A stretch of DNA of 64,000 nt. Source: Spirochaetia bacterium. GTDB taxonomy: Bacteria; Spirochaetota; Spirochaetia; Sphaerochaetales; Sphaerochaetaceae. Positions 34,857-44,568 of this stretch are shown here, in pieces (the stretch's first letter is position 1; each line of letters opens with the position of its first letter). Position numbers and translations under genes: made by a program. The stretch lies in assembly GCA_022482625.1 (NCBI GenBank), contig JAKVOU010000001.1, forward strand, positions 1,784,784 through 1,848,783, written 5' to 3'. Below the pieces are notes generated by a model. That model did no database searches. It saw nothing but the letters and a program-made list of their open reading frames with translations, and was not told the DNA's origin.

Positions 34857-36017
34857 TCAAACGGAAATGTTCTTAGACTTTCTCTCCTGTTTGTTCATAT
34901 ACATGGCGCTATCAGCCGTTGCCCTGAAAGCATCGATGCTTTCTCCCTTGCTATAAACTGCACATCCCATGCTTGGCAAGAGACAGTACCGTGCATGGGC
35001 ACTCTGGTTGTAAGCCGAGGAAAATGACCTGATCCTTGCCATCAGTTGCTCAATTTCCTTATATTCCGTCCGTTCGCCCAAGACAACGAATTCATCTCCA
35101 CCTATCCGAGCAATGAAATCATCATTGCCGGAACAGGCTTGTCGAAGCAATCTTGCCATATGCATCAAAGCTTCATCCCCTACTATGTGGCCTTGGATAT
35201 CATTGATGCTCTTGAAGCCATCAAGATCCAGCATGATCTGGAACAGGAGGTGCTTGCCATTATACTCACGGATCCTCCGTTGCAGATGTTGGTCAAATCT
35301 CCGGCGGTTATAGAGACCTGTCAGATGGTCTGTTGAGATTTCACCATTCTGTATATTGATGTAGACACTTGTACATGCCAGCATCGTACAGACCCAGATA
35401 AGTGAAAAACCAAAGAAAAGGCTCTGTATGAATGCTGCTGCTATAACCAGAAGAGAAAACAAAGCCAGATGCAAATCAACATCCTTTGTCTCTTTCCTTG
35501 AAGCCCTGAAATAATCCCTGAAAGCCAATGTACAGGATAGGACAAGGTAAAAGAAAGCTATCAAGGTCATGATGAAAAACAGTGGCCCACGCTTATAATG
35601 GTTTGTAGCGTCAATTACAAAGAACCATTTGGTAACAGGGGAAATAAGACTTATTACAGTAGAGATTTCCATAGGTATGGCGTAGAATTTGGCACGCTTC
35701 TTCAAATCCGCTTTATTTTCATAAATCTTGAAATCAGTATACACAAGCAACAGAAAGCATATGAAAGGATTACTGATGTAATAGAGAGTAGTCACAATAT
35801 AATTGGTGACCAGCAACCAGGTCCCTGACTTTCCATCAACTACCCACATAATTGTATCCAATATAAAAATCAACAAAGTCAGAATCAATATCCTACTGAA
35901 CATCCAAAGGTCAAAAGGAACATCTTTTCTTTTATTCAATTTGATATTGTTCAATAGGAACAGCAGAATTATGGATCCAACCATATTGATTTCTACGTAT
36001 AAATAAGTCACTGACAT
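34857..36017 (-). CDS. Membrane diguanylate cyclase (subfamily A)
   Basis: A 386-residue protein starting at ATG 36017 (MSVTYLY) behind GGAGGA; a longer TTG start is less likely. Seven or so hydrophobic segments cover residues 1-215, then a GGDEF domain: STDHLTGLYNRR, DLDGFKSINDIQGHIVGDE and ARIGGDEF. It should make cyclic di-GMP. The inhibitory RxxD site is GNDD, lacking arginine. The first residues LYVEINMVGSIILLFLLNNI closely match the protein at 38.0-39.2 kb, so these two are paralogues across the whole length. Confidence 0.9.
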   Translation of the reverse strand: MSVTYLYVEINMVGSIILLFLLNNIKLNKRKDVPFDLWMFSRILILTLLIFILDTIMWVVDGKSGTWLLVTNYIVTTLYYISNPFICFLLLVYTDFKIYENKADLKKRAKFYAIPMEISTVISLISPVTKWFFVIDATNHYKRGPLFFIMTLIAFFYLVLSCTLAFRDYFRASRKETKDVDLHLALFSLLVIAAAFIQSLFFGFSLIWVCTMLACTSVYINIQNGEISTDHLTGLYNRRRFDQHLQRRIREYNGKHLLFQIMLDLDGFKSINDIQGHIVGDEALMHMARLLRQACSGNDDFIARIGGDEFVVLGERTEYKEIEQLMARIRSFSSAYNQSAHARYCLLPSMGCAVYSKGESIDAFRATADSAMYMNKQERKSKNISV

Positions 36018-36127
36018 AGGAACTTTCCTCCCCAAACGATTATGACATCAAGCTCTTCATATATTGCTTCTTGCCCATCTGACCTACTTTTCCCATAGCA
36101 ACCATACACAGCCACAAAAGCAATACT

Positions 36128-37759
36128 TCAACCATCCAAACCTACCAAAGGTTCCTCTTCCATCTGTACGGCTGCGGGAACAGCATTGAGACCTGGCATG
36201 GTCAATACTTTTCCTGTCATCGGAATAAGGAAACCAGCTCCTGCTGAAAGCAATACTTCACGTACCGTAATGGCAAAGCCTTTCGGAGCTCCCAATATCT
36301 TGGGATTATCAGTCAATGAACTGGGTGTCTTGGCCATACAGATATATAGATCATCCAGCCCCATTTCGTGATACTTTGCCAGCTGTCTTTCTGCCTGCTC
36401 AGTATAAATGACTTTTCCTGCTCCATAAATTTCCTTGGCTATTGTCTCAATTTTCTTCTTGACCGGCCAATCCAACTCATAAAGAGGCCTATACTGACTG
36501 TCATTTCCTGCAAGCATCGAGACTACCTTCTTTGCCAGATCGATCGCGCCAGCCCCTCCTTTTGCAAAACCATCAAGGAAAGCAACTTCATAGCCCTGCG
36601 CAGTACACCAGCCAGAAAGCGCATCGACTTCTGCCTGGGTATCAAATTCAAAATGATTGATTGCTATGACAACGGGCACACCAAACTTACGGACAGCCTC
36701 GACATGCGCCTTCAGATTACAGGTTCCCTCAAGCAAAGCTGCAACATTTTCTTTGTCAAGTTCCTCGTAAGGCACACCTCCATGCATCTTCAAAGCCTTT
36801 ACAGTTGCAACGACCACAGCACCGACAGGCTGGGTCCCTGCAACACGGCAACAGATATCCATGAATTTCTCAGCCCCCAAGTCGGCACCGAATCCAGCTT
36901 CTGTTATGGTAATCGGTGCAAGTTGCATTGCAAGGTGAAGTGCACTGATCGAACTACACCCATGTGCAATATTTGCAAAAGGGCCTCCGTGGACAAAGAC
37001 AGGATTATGCTCAAGCGTTTGCACAAGATTCGGCAGCAATGCATCTTTCATCAGTTTCATCACAGCATGGGAAACCCTGAGGTCTGCAAGGGTCACAGGT
37101 TGCCCATCATAGGTATAGGCAACGATGATCTTTCTAATCCGTCTGTAAAAGTCTTGGGCGTCCAAGGACAGGCAAAGGATTGCCATCAACTCAGAAGCAA
37201 CGGTGATGACGAAATGGCCCTTATGTTCTATACCGTTTCCTTTGCCTTGCCCTACAGTAATGTTTCTCAATTCCCTGTCATTCATATCCATTGCCCGTGA
37301 CCATACGATATGATCAGGATCAATGTGCAAGGGGTTGCCCTGATAGATTGAATTGTCCAATACTGCAGCAATAAGATTGATCGAGGATGTAAGCGCATGC
37401 ATGTCACCGGTAAAATGAAGATTGATATCTTCTTCTGGTCCGATTGAGGCTTTGCCTCCTCCTGTTGCCCCACCTTTCAGGCCGAAAACAGGCCCCATCG
37501 AAGGTTCCCGAAGACAAAGCATAGCCTTTTCCCCTATCATGGAAAGACCATCGGCAAGAGCAATTGAAGCAGTCGTCTTGCCTTCTCCTGCCTTGGTTGG
37601 CGTAATGGAAGTCACCAACACAAGCTTGCCTGGTTGCTTCTTTCCTATAGCGGAGTAAATCTTATTGTCAACCTTTGCTTTATAATTGCCGTAATGAATC
37701 AAATATGATTGGTCAATTCCAACCGAACGAGCAACTTCCTCAATCCCAACAAGTCCCAT
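36128..37759 (-). CDS. fhs: Formate--tetrahydrofolate ligase
   Basis: A 543-residue enzyme that joins formate and tetrahydrofolate using ATP to give 10-formyl-THF, feeding purine synthesis and one-carbon exchange. The P-loop TPTKAGEGKTTASIALADGL and the signature VFGLKGGATGGGKA are unmistakable, as is VFVHGGPFANIAHGCSS. The length is that of the complete family. The start at 37759 (MGLVGIEE) is preceded by AAGGAG; an upstream in-frame ATG lacks such a site. It lies between diguanylate cyclase genes without obvious functional link. Confidence 0.93.
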   Translation of the reverse strand: MGLVGIEEVARSVGIDQSYLIHYGNYKAKVDNKIYSAIGKKQPGKLVLVTSITPTKAGEGKTTASIALADGLSMIGEKAMLCLREPSMGPVFGLKGGATGGGKASIGPEEDINLHFTGDMHALTSSINLIAAVLDNSIYQGNPLHIDPDHIVWSRAMDMNDRELRNITVGQGKGNGIEHKGHFVITVASELMAILCLSLDAQDFYRRIRKIIVAYTYDGQPVTLADLRVSHAVMKLMKDALLPNLVQTLEHNPVFVHGGPFANIAHGCSSISALHLAMQLAPITITEAGFGADLGAEKFMDICCRVAGTQPVGAVVVATVKALKMHGGVPYEELDKENVAALLEGTCNLKAHVEAVRKFGVPVVIAINHFEFDTQAEVDALSGWCTAQGYEVAFLDGFAKGGAGAIDLAKKVVSMLAGNDSQYRPLYELDWPVKKKIETIAKEIYGAGKVIYTEQAERQLAKYHEMGLDDLYICMAKTPSSLTDNPKILGAPKGFAITVREVLLSAGAGFLIPMTGKVLTMPGLNAVPAAVQMEEEPLVGLDG

Positions 37760-37997
37760 GCAGTTTCTCCTTCCTTGTGCCCCTGGCATACTACACCGGA
37801 AAGATAAGCAAGCAACTCATGGCGTATGTATTCCGATGTGCTGAAACCTGAGCAGCAGCACCTTCTTTATAGCATGGTTCCTAAGAAATGCAACAGTCAA
37901 TCAAGATATATTTATTGCCAATAATGATAAAAAACAGAAAAAAATAGAATAATAGCTAACTTATAAATAATGACAAGCAATCATTTTTCCAGTCAGT

Positions 37998-39161
37998 TTA
38001 ATAATTTCGTATCGTATTTTTTTCGAGTTTCTTTCTTTGTTTTTCATAGTACATACTTTCGTCTGCTGCCATATAAAATGAGTCCAAGGTGTCACGCTCT
38101 TCAAGAACTGCATAACCCATGCTCGCTTCCAAGGTATAAGGGGTCAATCTCTGGGCATTGAATGTTTCCATCAGAGTATGGATTTTTTTCATCAGTTGCT
38201 CAATTTCTTTTTTTTCTGACCGTTCCCCTACTATAATGAATTCGTCACCACCCATTCTAGCCAAGAAATCCTCTGACTTTCCACAGGCTTGCTGCAACAA
38301 CCTCGCAACCCGTACAAGGGCCTCATCGCCCGCAGTATGACCGAATTTGTCATTGATGATCTTGAACCCGTCAAGGTCAAACATCAATAGAAACAGAAGG
38401 GACTTACGCTTGCCCTTGGTCCGACGTTGCAGATGCTGTTCAAGCCTACGCCGATTATACAGACCGGTCAGATGGTCCGTTGAAAGTTCATCATTCTGGA
38501 TATTGATATAGAGACCGGTGCAGGCAAGCATGGAACAGACCCAAATGATAGAAATTCCAAAGAACAGGCTCTGTATCCCGGCTGCTATTATGATTACCAA
38601 AGAAAAGAATGCAAGATGCAAGTCAATCCTTTTGTTTTCACTTCTTCTGTTCCGTTGATAATCCCTAAAAGCCATGATACAGCAGGTAGAAAGATAAAAG
38701 AAAGAAGATAGGACCATGACAATGAAAAAATTTCCATGGGAATATCGGTTCCTTGCATCTATGGAAAAGAACCAACCTGTAAAGGGACTGGCCAAGGTCA
38801 TGACAGAACATACACAGACAGGAATGATGTAGAAGCGGCATCGCCTGAGCAAATCCGTCCGGCTTTCATGAATCTTGAAATCTGCATAGAGAAGCAAGAA
38901 GAATGAAATCAAAGGGTTATATAGATAATATACAGTAGTTACAATATAGTTGATGCTTTTCCACAGTTGCCCAGGCCGGCCGTCAGCAACCCACATACCG
39001 CTGTCAAACAGGAAAATCAACAGGTTCATGATCAGAATGGACCTAAACAGCTTCTGATCCATTGACATGACCCTTCCCAGAGTTCCTTTATCAATGTTAT
39101 GCAGGAGAAGTAACAGCACCGATGCCCCGACAGCGTTGATTTCCACATATAAGAATGACAT
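37998..39161 (-). CDS. Membrane diguanylate cyclase (subfamily A paralogue)
   Basis: A 387-residue protein, start placed at ATG 39161 (MSFLYVEINAVG) by alignment with the paralogue at 34.9 kb; GGAGG lies 12 bases before. About seven hydrophobic segments are followed by a GGDEF domain with STDHLTGLYNRR, DLDGFKIINDKFGHTAGDEAL and RMGGDEF. The inhibitory site reads KSED, so the RxxD arginine is replaced by lysine. The extracytoplasmic loop TGWFFSIDARNRYSHGNFF is shared in pattern with all four cyclases of the cluster. Confidence 0.9.
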   Translation of the reverse strand: MSFLYVEINAVGASVLLLLLHNIDKGTLGRVMSMDQKLFRSILIMNLLIFLFDSGMWVADGRPGQLWKSINYIVTTVYYLYNPLISFFLLLYADFKIHESRTDLLRRCRFYIIPVCVCSVMTLASPFTGWFFSIDARNRYSHGNFFIVMVLSSFFYLSTCCIMAFRDYQRNRRSENKRIDLHLAFFSLVIIIAAGIQSLFFGISIIWVCSMLACTGLYINIQNDELSTDHLTGLYNRRRLEQHLQRRTKGKRKSLLFLLMFDLDGFKIINDKFGHTAGDEALVRVARLLQQACGKSEDFLARMGGDEFIIVGERSEKKEIEQLMKKIHTLMETFNAQRLTPYTLEASMGYAVLEERDTLDSFYMAADESMYYEKQRKKLEKNTIRNY

Positions 39162-39575
39162 CAAAACAAAAGACCTCCAATAAACAGTGCAAAGACTCCG
39201 ACATATAAGATCAGCACCAACCATTGCATCGGACAAACCGAAGAATTCATTTCACTCTTATCACATCAGGTGAAAAACAATCCATTTTCTTCTCCAAAAC
39301 AAAGAGAAAATACCATACAGAAGGGAAAAACCTTATAACCGGCATTGAACATATTCGGAACTACCGTCCTAAGGTACTTGATGCAGACTCGGGTAAAAAC
39401 AAGATATCAGAAGTATTACTGCACATACTGCTTTCACCGCAACTTGAGTAATTTTTCCTCTTAAAATACTTTATGTCAAGTATTTATTTCCATTTGCAAC
39501 AAACTGGTTCATTCTGCTACAAAAACAACATCCATCCCTTGAGAATACAACAAAATCACGACAAACAAAAAAACT
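39162..39575. other. Gap between diguanylate cyclase genes
   Basis: 414 bases without a supportable gene; AT-rich, probably carrying the promoter of the 38.0-39.2 kb cyclase. No repeat or hairpin of note was seen. Confidence 0.4.
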
Positions 39576-40688
39576 TTATTCTTGCATGAGCACTTTCTTC
39601 TGTTTTGCCTTATGGCAATACATATGGTCATCAGCTTCACTGAATACCATATAAGGGCTTTTTTCTTCTTGTTCAGAAGGTAGAAAAGATGAAAAACCAT
39701 GTGCAATGCTTATGGGTACCTTGCGATTCCTGCTACAAATTTCTATTTTTGAGTCCAGGTCCACCAACAGATTTTTAGCATCCATATCCGACAAATATCG
39801 GCTGATGACACAGAACTCATCTCCACCGATACGATATGCATCACCATATTCCCTGAAGCATAGATTGATGGATGCAGCTGCAACGGCAATCATTTCATCG
39901 CCGGCCTTATGTCCAAAAGTATCATTGGTCAATTTCAAATTATTGAGATCAAAGACAAACAAAGTTGCACTTTTGTTTTCCCTTGGAATACGAAGCATTC
40001 TCTTTTCGAAAGCTTCACGGTTCTTGATGCCTGTCTGCATGTCGTAGTCAAACTGCAGATCAAGGAAAAACATATAGTAAAGCAATAAAGCAATGGACAA
40101 CCCACCGTTGAGGGTAAGTATTTCAGGATTCAAGATTTGCAAGAAACTTGTAATCAAGGTAAAGCAAATAATCAGGAAAAGGAATACCTTCGTATGTCTT
40201 TCATAGGTATTGAGCCTTTTTCCTTCTATAGTCACGACCCAAAGGAAATAATATAGGCAAATTGCCGTTGTCACAAAGAAAAGCGGTCCACGGGAATATG
40301 CATTCATTGCATCGACACTGAATAACAGGCCAGTCCAGAAACTGGCAATACTCAGAATAGTGTTCACAACCAGAGGAAGGATAAAACCAGCAGATTTCCA
40401 TTTTACGGTACATTGGTTTCCTGCAAACGGTATGAGAAAATATGGCACAATAGGATTAAGCCCAAAACCGATGACATTCAGCAGCTTGTGAGGAAATATA
40501 TACGTTGCCTGGCTGTATTGCGCAAGAGTCTGGCAAATGATTTCTGTCAGCAATATACCGATCATGGCAATGACAGAAAACATAAAATACCTGTTCCTAT
40601 AGTTTTCCCGGACATGACGATCAGAAAGACTAATGGCAAACAATAAAGGTACAATGGAAAAAATATCCAGAATAATCTTTGAAACCAT
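39576..40688 (-). CDS. Membrane diguanylate cyclase (subfamily B)
   Basis: A 370-residue protein with seven hydrophobic segments (residues ~8-215) and a GGDEF domain. The catalytic region reads IKNREAFEKRM, FDLNNLKLTNDTFGHKAGDE and YRIGGDEFCVIS, so it is probably active. No RxxD inhibitory motif is in place. The N-terminus (ILDIFSIVPLLFAISLSDRH) is shared with the next gene upstream, which defines a second paralogous pair distinct from subfamily A. Confidence 0.9.
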   Translation of the reverse strand: MVSKIILDIFSIVPLLFAISLSDRHVRENYRNRYFMFSVIAMIGILLTEIICQTLAQYSQATYIFPHKLLNVIGFGLNPIVPYFLIPFAGNQCTVKWKSAGFILPLVVNTILSIASFWTGLLFSVDAMNAYSRGPLFFVTTAICLYYFLWVVTIEGKRLNTYERHTKVFLFLIICFTLITSFLQILNPEILTLNGGLSIALLLYYMFFLDLQFDYDMQTGIKNREAFEKRMLRIPRENKSATLFVFDLNNLKLTNDTFGHKAGDEMIAVAAASINLCFREYGDAYRIGGDEFCVISRYLSDMDAKNLLVDLDSKIEICSRNRKVPISIAHGFSSFLPSEQEEKSPYMVFSEADDHMYCHKAKQKKVLMQE

Positions 40689-40742
40689 ATCTATTCGCTC
40701 AAAACTCCCTCAAAATATTCATAGACAATAGGCAAGCCTGAC

Positions 40743-41852
40743 TTAGTACTTTGCTTTATCCTGATTGTTTTTCCTCTGTACTTTATCATAATACATTGCA
40801 TTATCCGCAAGGGTAAAGGCTTTGTAAGGTGTAATATCAGCTACGCGTACGGCAAAACCATGTGCGATGCTTATTTTCTCATCCGAACAGCCTTCGTTGA
40901 TCTTATCTATGCAGGCATCAAAGTCCCTGAGAATTTTCCAGGCTTTCACGGTATCAAAGGAATTGCATATTGCACAAAATTCGTCTCCGCCAATCCTATA
41001 TGACTGTCCGATGGAAGAAAATATCTTTTTCATGCAGTCGGCTGCTATCCGAATCTTTTCATCGCCCGTAACATGTCCACAACTGTCATTGATCATTTTC
41101 AGGTTATTCAAATCAAAGACAAATATTGTTACAGGTTTATTTGTCTGTGACAATTCCTGCATATATGCTTCAAATGCCTTGCGATTCCCCAATCCGGTTT
41201 GAATATCATAACTGAACTGCCGTTCCAAAAGAAATATATAGAAAAGAAGCAAAGCCAAGGCACTGCTTCCCCAAATGACCAAGATACGGGGAAAACCCAT
41301 CTGAATGGCTATAGCAAGCAATGGCAACAGATAAATAGCACTCAATAACCTGTTGTCCTTCTGAACTCTTTCTTCACGATGTCGCAAGAAGACAATACCG
41401 ATAAGAAAGTAATAATATAGGCAGAGACAGATCGGTATCCACTGATATGGCCCTCTGGAATAGAAGCCTTCATTCGTAACATGAAAAATCCAGCCTGTTT
41501 TTATACTGATAAAACTGAGTACAATATTTGCTTCAAAAAGCAATGTAAGCAACCGAACTGCACGTTTTCTGAATAGTCCATCATTTATAAACAGCAGGAT
41601 AGCGTATAGTATGATAGGAGCAATCGAAAACCCTAAGGCATTTATAACCGTAATAGCAACAGCATGCCTCGGAAGCGAAGCAGTTCCCAAGATATGTACG
41701 GTGATTTCCATTACCAGCTGGACACAAGTAAGCGCAGATGCAACAAGATAGTGAAATGTCTGCATTTCATAGATTGACCTATAGCGGACAAGGCTGATAG
41801 TAAAAAGCAAAGGTATAATTGAAAAGATATCAACGAAAAGAAAAGAATTCAT
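40743..41852 (-). CDS. Membrane diguanylate cyclase (subfamily B paralogue)
   Basis: A 369-residue protein (ATG 41852, MNSFLFVDIFSI; an upstream GTG at 41870 is possible). Seven hydrophobic segments precede a GGDEF domain with LGNRKAFEAYM, FDLNNLKMINDSCGHVTGDE and YRIGGDEFCAIC. Like its neighbour it lacks the RxxD inhibitory site. It is followed after 54 bases by the paralogue at 39.6-40.7 kb on the same strand, so the two may be cotranscribed. Confidence 0.88.
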   Translation of the reverse strand: MNSFLFVDIFSIIPLLFTISLVRYRSIYEMQTFHYLVASALTCVQLVMEITVHILGTASLPRHAVAITVINALGFSIAPIILYAILLFINDGLFRKRAVRLLTLLFEANIVLSFISIKTGWIFHVTNEGFYSRGPYQWIPICLCLYYYFLIGIVFLRHREERVQKDNRLLSAIYLLPLLAIAIQMGFPRILVIWGSSALALLLFYIFLLERQFSYDIQTGLGNRKAFEAYMQELSQTNKPVTIFVFDLNNLKMINDSCGHVTGDEKIRIAADCMKKIFSSIGQSYRIGGDEFCAICNSFDTVKAWKILRDFDACIDKINEGCSDEKISIAHGFAVRVADITPYKAFTLADNAMYYDKVQRKNNQDKAKY

Positions 41853-41870
41853 ACATGTTTTCCCTATCAC

Positions 41871-42261
41871 TGCTGTCTTCCCCTACAGCAGATAATGCCC
41901 CGTCTGTCGGATGTGAATGTCATGGATTTTGATCCTATCATCCATAAATAAACCATGGCAATTATCCAACAGTCATAAAGAGTTTTCAAGGGAACGTTTT
42001 ATCAAGAAGGAAAAATATCTGAAGAAAATCCCATCAAATTGGCCTATTGCCACATATTTTATTGTTCTTTCCAATAAGATTGCCTTCCAGTTTCCACAAT
42101 CCTCCATATTTACCACCAGAACTTCCGGCATATCCACTTTAGTTCAATGTTTTATCACTTCAATTCTACGAAACATTGCCAATTTATTTTGTTTTCAATT
42201 TGATGCCATAAAGGGGCTGTCCCTACCTATAACAAGCAAGAACATCAGAATTCTTCTTGTT
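41871..42261. other. Gene-free stretch
   Basis: 390 bases with only a low-complexity open frame on the plus strand (41917-42276), which lacks a ribosome site and any family resemblance. Nothing else is seen. Confidence 0.4.
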
Positions 42262-42771
42262 TCAAACCCTTCTTAAGCCTTTCAGCCTTTGCCTGAGATA
42301 TAAAATCTTTTCTTTGTCCCTATTCACTTTGTCAGCACTTCTGTAACTATCATGTGCCGAAGCACTATAGATAGACAAATACTGTTCTAGTGTCGGGAGA
42401 TAAAAAGAGGCTCCTTTTGTTTTCATAAATGGAATATCGCTGGAAGAAATTCCCGCAAAATCGAGCAAGGAGTTGCTTACCCCGAACTCTATAGTATATG
42501 AACCATTCGTAATTTCATGTTCGTGTACATCAACTACATGATATCCTGCAATTGTTACCATATTAAGGATATCATTCCACCGATTAATCCGAATATCGTC
42601 CGGTGCATCCCATCCTCTCGGGTCTCCCGGTACATGTATGTCGATATCTTTTGCATGCCAATCCAAACCTGAAATATATTCAAGGCCCAAAGACCCCATA
42701 AGTACAGGACAGATTCCAATCATGTTCAATAACTGTGCAATTCTTAAAAATTCATCAAACATACCCGCCAT
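42262..42771 (-). CDS. Putative nucleotidyltransferase-fold protein
   Basis: A 169-residue protein. VLMGSLGLEYISGLDWHAKDIDIHV near residue 22 has the G-S...D-x-D arrangement of nucleotidyltransferase-fold proteins, but the spacing is wider than in catalytic MNT/AbiEii enzymes. The C-terminal half (LPTLEQYLSIYSASAHDSYRSADKVNRDKEKI) resembles the region that follows the fold in uncharacterised relatives. The function is not known. It stands alone in a gene-poor region beside decayed sequence, with AAGGA close before the ATG. Confidence 0.55.
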   Translation of the reverse strand: MAGMFDEFLRIAQLLNMIGICPVLMGSLGLEYISGLDWHAKDIDIHVPGDPRGWDAPDDIRINRWNDILNMVTIAGYHVVDVHEHEITNGSYTIEFGVSNSLLDFAGISSSDIPFMKTKGASFYLPTLEQYLSIYSASAHDSYRSADKVNRDKEKILYLRQRLKGLRRV

Positions 42772-43086
42772 ATCATATCCTTATATACTTGAATACGGAC
42801 CGTAAAGATCAGACAGAATCCTGTAGAGAATATTGTTCCTTGTACAATCCCGTCGGATACGACCACAGTAAAAAGACTGTTCAAGTATCTCTTTCCAAAG
42901 ACAAACAAGTCTAGCTTAGCGGAGCATAGTTCTGATCAATTTTGTGATTACTTCATCTTTACCGCCAGATAAATCGAATTTGAATAAACAAAAAAACATA
43001 TCTGACCCATGACAAGAAAGCACGAGCACTCTTATACCTTCTGTGCAAAACAATAAGATAACCACAAGCATAAACTTATTTTAGCA
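42772..43086. other. Gene-free stretch
   Basis: 315 bases in which I see no gene, repeat or hairpin. It separates the nucleotidyltransferase-like gene from a small gene on the same strand. Confidence 0.4.
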
Positions 43087-43254
43087 TTACGTTGCCACAA
43101 ACTCCATAGGCGGTCTTGCCTCTATCGGTATTTTGTAAATCATTGTCCTCAGATAAGACTCACGCAAGAAAATGAATCCCTTTACATCTTTGCTTAGTAT
43201 TATGAAATCGTTCTCTGATAAGCGTATGTTAATTTCATTTGGCTTTTGTTCCAT
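43087..43254 (-). CDS. Small basic protein, ribbon-helix-helix-like
   Basis: A 55-residue frame beginning ATG at 43254 with AAAGGAG just upstream on the minus strand. The protein starts MEQKPNEINIRLSENDFIIL and ends in RPPMEFVAT. The INIRLSENDF strand followed by two predicted helices resembles the ribbon-helix-helix fold of mobilisation (MobC-like) and antitoxin proteins. The function is inferred only weakly. It lies next to an ATPase pseudogene, in what looks like a remnant of acquired DNA. Confidence 0.5.
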   Translation of the reverse strand: MEQKPNEINIRLSENDFIILSKDVKGFIFLRESYLRTMIYKIPIEARPPMEFVAT

Positions 43255-43553
43255 TTGGACTCCTTTGTGTTTATCAGGAATTTGGTCAACCTCAACAAGT
43301 TGATTTTTGTTCTCAAAAGGTAATACTTGCTAAATTAATGCTATGCATTATTTCAATACCCTTGCTTTTGTCAGGAATATATTTCCTTTGCTATTACAGG
43401 TGTAGGTAAGCAAATCTCGGAGAAAATTTCTCTTCGCTATGCATTTATAAAAAACCCTGCAAGAAATCGGCTCATGCTGAAAATTTCGTATGCTAAAGAA
43501 AATATTCACTGTAATAACTGTAATATTAGTACGTTTTTACATCGTATTTTTTT
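43255..43553. other. Gene-free stretch
   Basis: About 300 AT-rich bases with no supportable gene between the small protein and the ATPase pseudogene. The N-terminal, Walker-bearing half of that ATPase is not found here. Confidence 0.4.
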
Positions 43554-44260
43554 GATATCTGGTGCCATAAGGATTTCAACGAAGTACGTGAGATCCAGAA
43601 ACGTATTTTGGCAGCATATGAACAGGACTTTTCCAAGCACGCACCCTATGAAACCGTACCAAAGATCCGCATGATCTGGAACAGCATTCCATCACAGCTT
43701 GCCAAGGGGAAAAAAAATTCATCTACGGGCTTGTCCGCGAGGGCAGTCGGGCAAAGGAATATGAAACGGCAATCATGTGGCTTACCGACTGCGGGCTTGT
43801 CCATAAGGTCAGCCGTGTCAACGCCGGCGGAATCCCGCTGAAAGCCTATGAGGACGTTCGGGCATTCAAGCTGTTCATCGTGGACGTGGGACTGCTGGGT
43901 TGCATGGTAAGCTTACGCCAACGTACACTGCTTGACGGCAATGATCTGTTTGCAAAGTTCAAAGGCGCACTGACTGAGCAGTATGTCTGCCAACAACTTA
44001 AAACGATTGAGTACTTGAGCGTCTATTATTTTACCAACGACCGGGGCTCCTGCGAGGTAGATTTCGTCATCGACACCGGAGAGAAAATCATCCCTGTAGA
44101 GGTTAAGGCAGAGGTCAATCTCAGAGCGAAGAGCTTGAAAACCTACCGTGAAAAATACAACCCGAAAATCTCCGTCCGCACTTCTATGACAGATTATAAA
44201 AAGGAAGACTGGCTTGTGAATCTGCCGCTGTATGCAGTTGAAGAGATTGGAAAAGTATGA
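43554..44260 (+). pseudogene. AAA ATPase with DUF4143 domain, truncated and frameshifted
   Basis: Homology begins abruptly with CHKDFNEVREIQKRILAAYEQD (from about 43563) and continues to PYETVPKIRMIWNSIPSQLAKG. It breaks at a run of eight A (43710-43717); adding one A restores FIYGLVREGSRAKEYETAIM and joins the second frame (LTDCGLVHKVSRVN... to 44260). The later part has the family's nuclease-like EVDFVIDTGEKIIPVEVKAE segment. Intact members are about 400 residues with a Walker-type ATPase half; that half is missing. The sequence is visibly richer in G and C than the surrounding gap. Confidence 0.85.
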
Positions 44261-44568
44261 AGTAAGCAATCATGATAAAAGCATCTGAAAACGGTAGTAT
44301 CACATAGACTTATCTCAATGTAACTGAAGTTTCGCAGTTAGCGAAATAGTCTTTTTCAAGCTCTCTTCGGGAATATCAAAAGGTTTTTAAAAAAGTTAAC
44401 TATCAGTATGGTTCTATGGATTCCGACAAGATAAAGGATTCGGCAATATCATCGAAGACACCCCTGACAATGAGAATAAGAAAAATGTAGCTATACGATA
44501 CCGCCATAGTAGCAGCACTGGCAGCCTTGATAATGTCAGTGCCTTATTCTGTAAACGGAATACCTAAT
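44261..44568. other. Gene-free stretch with a small hairpin
   Basis: 308 bases without a gene. TTTCGC (44330-44335) and GCGAAA (44341-44346) form a short hairpin followed by CTTTTT, a possible terminator for the pseudogene. The remainder looks like decayed sequence. Confidence 0.4.

Noticed and set aside
36368-37300. 310-residue frame antisense to formate-THF ligase
   Set aside because: It mirrors a highly conserved enzyme gene and has no recognisable domain; a codon-bias shadow.
41917-42276. 119-residue open frame on the plus strand
   Set aside because: No ribosome site, no family resemblance, and overlap with the end of the convergent gene at 42262; composition like non-coding DNA.
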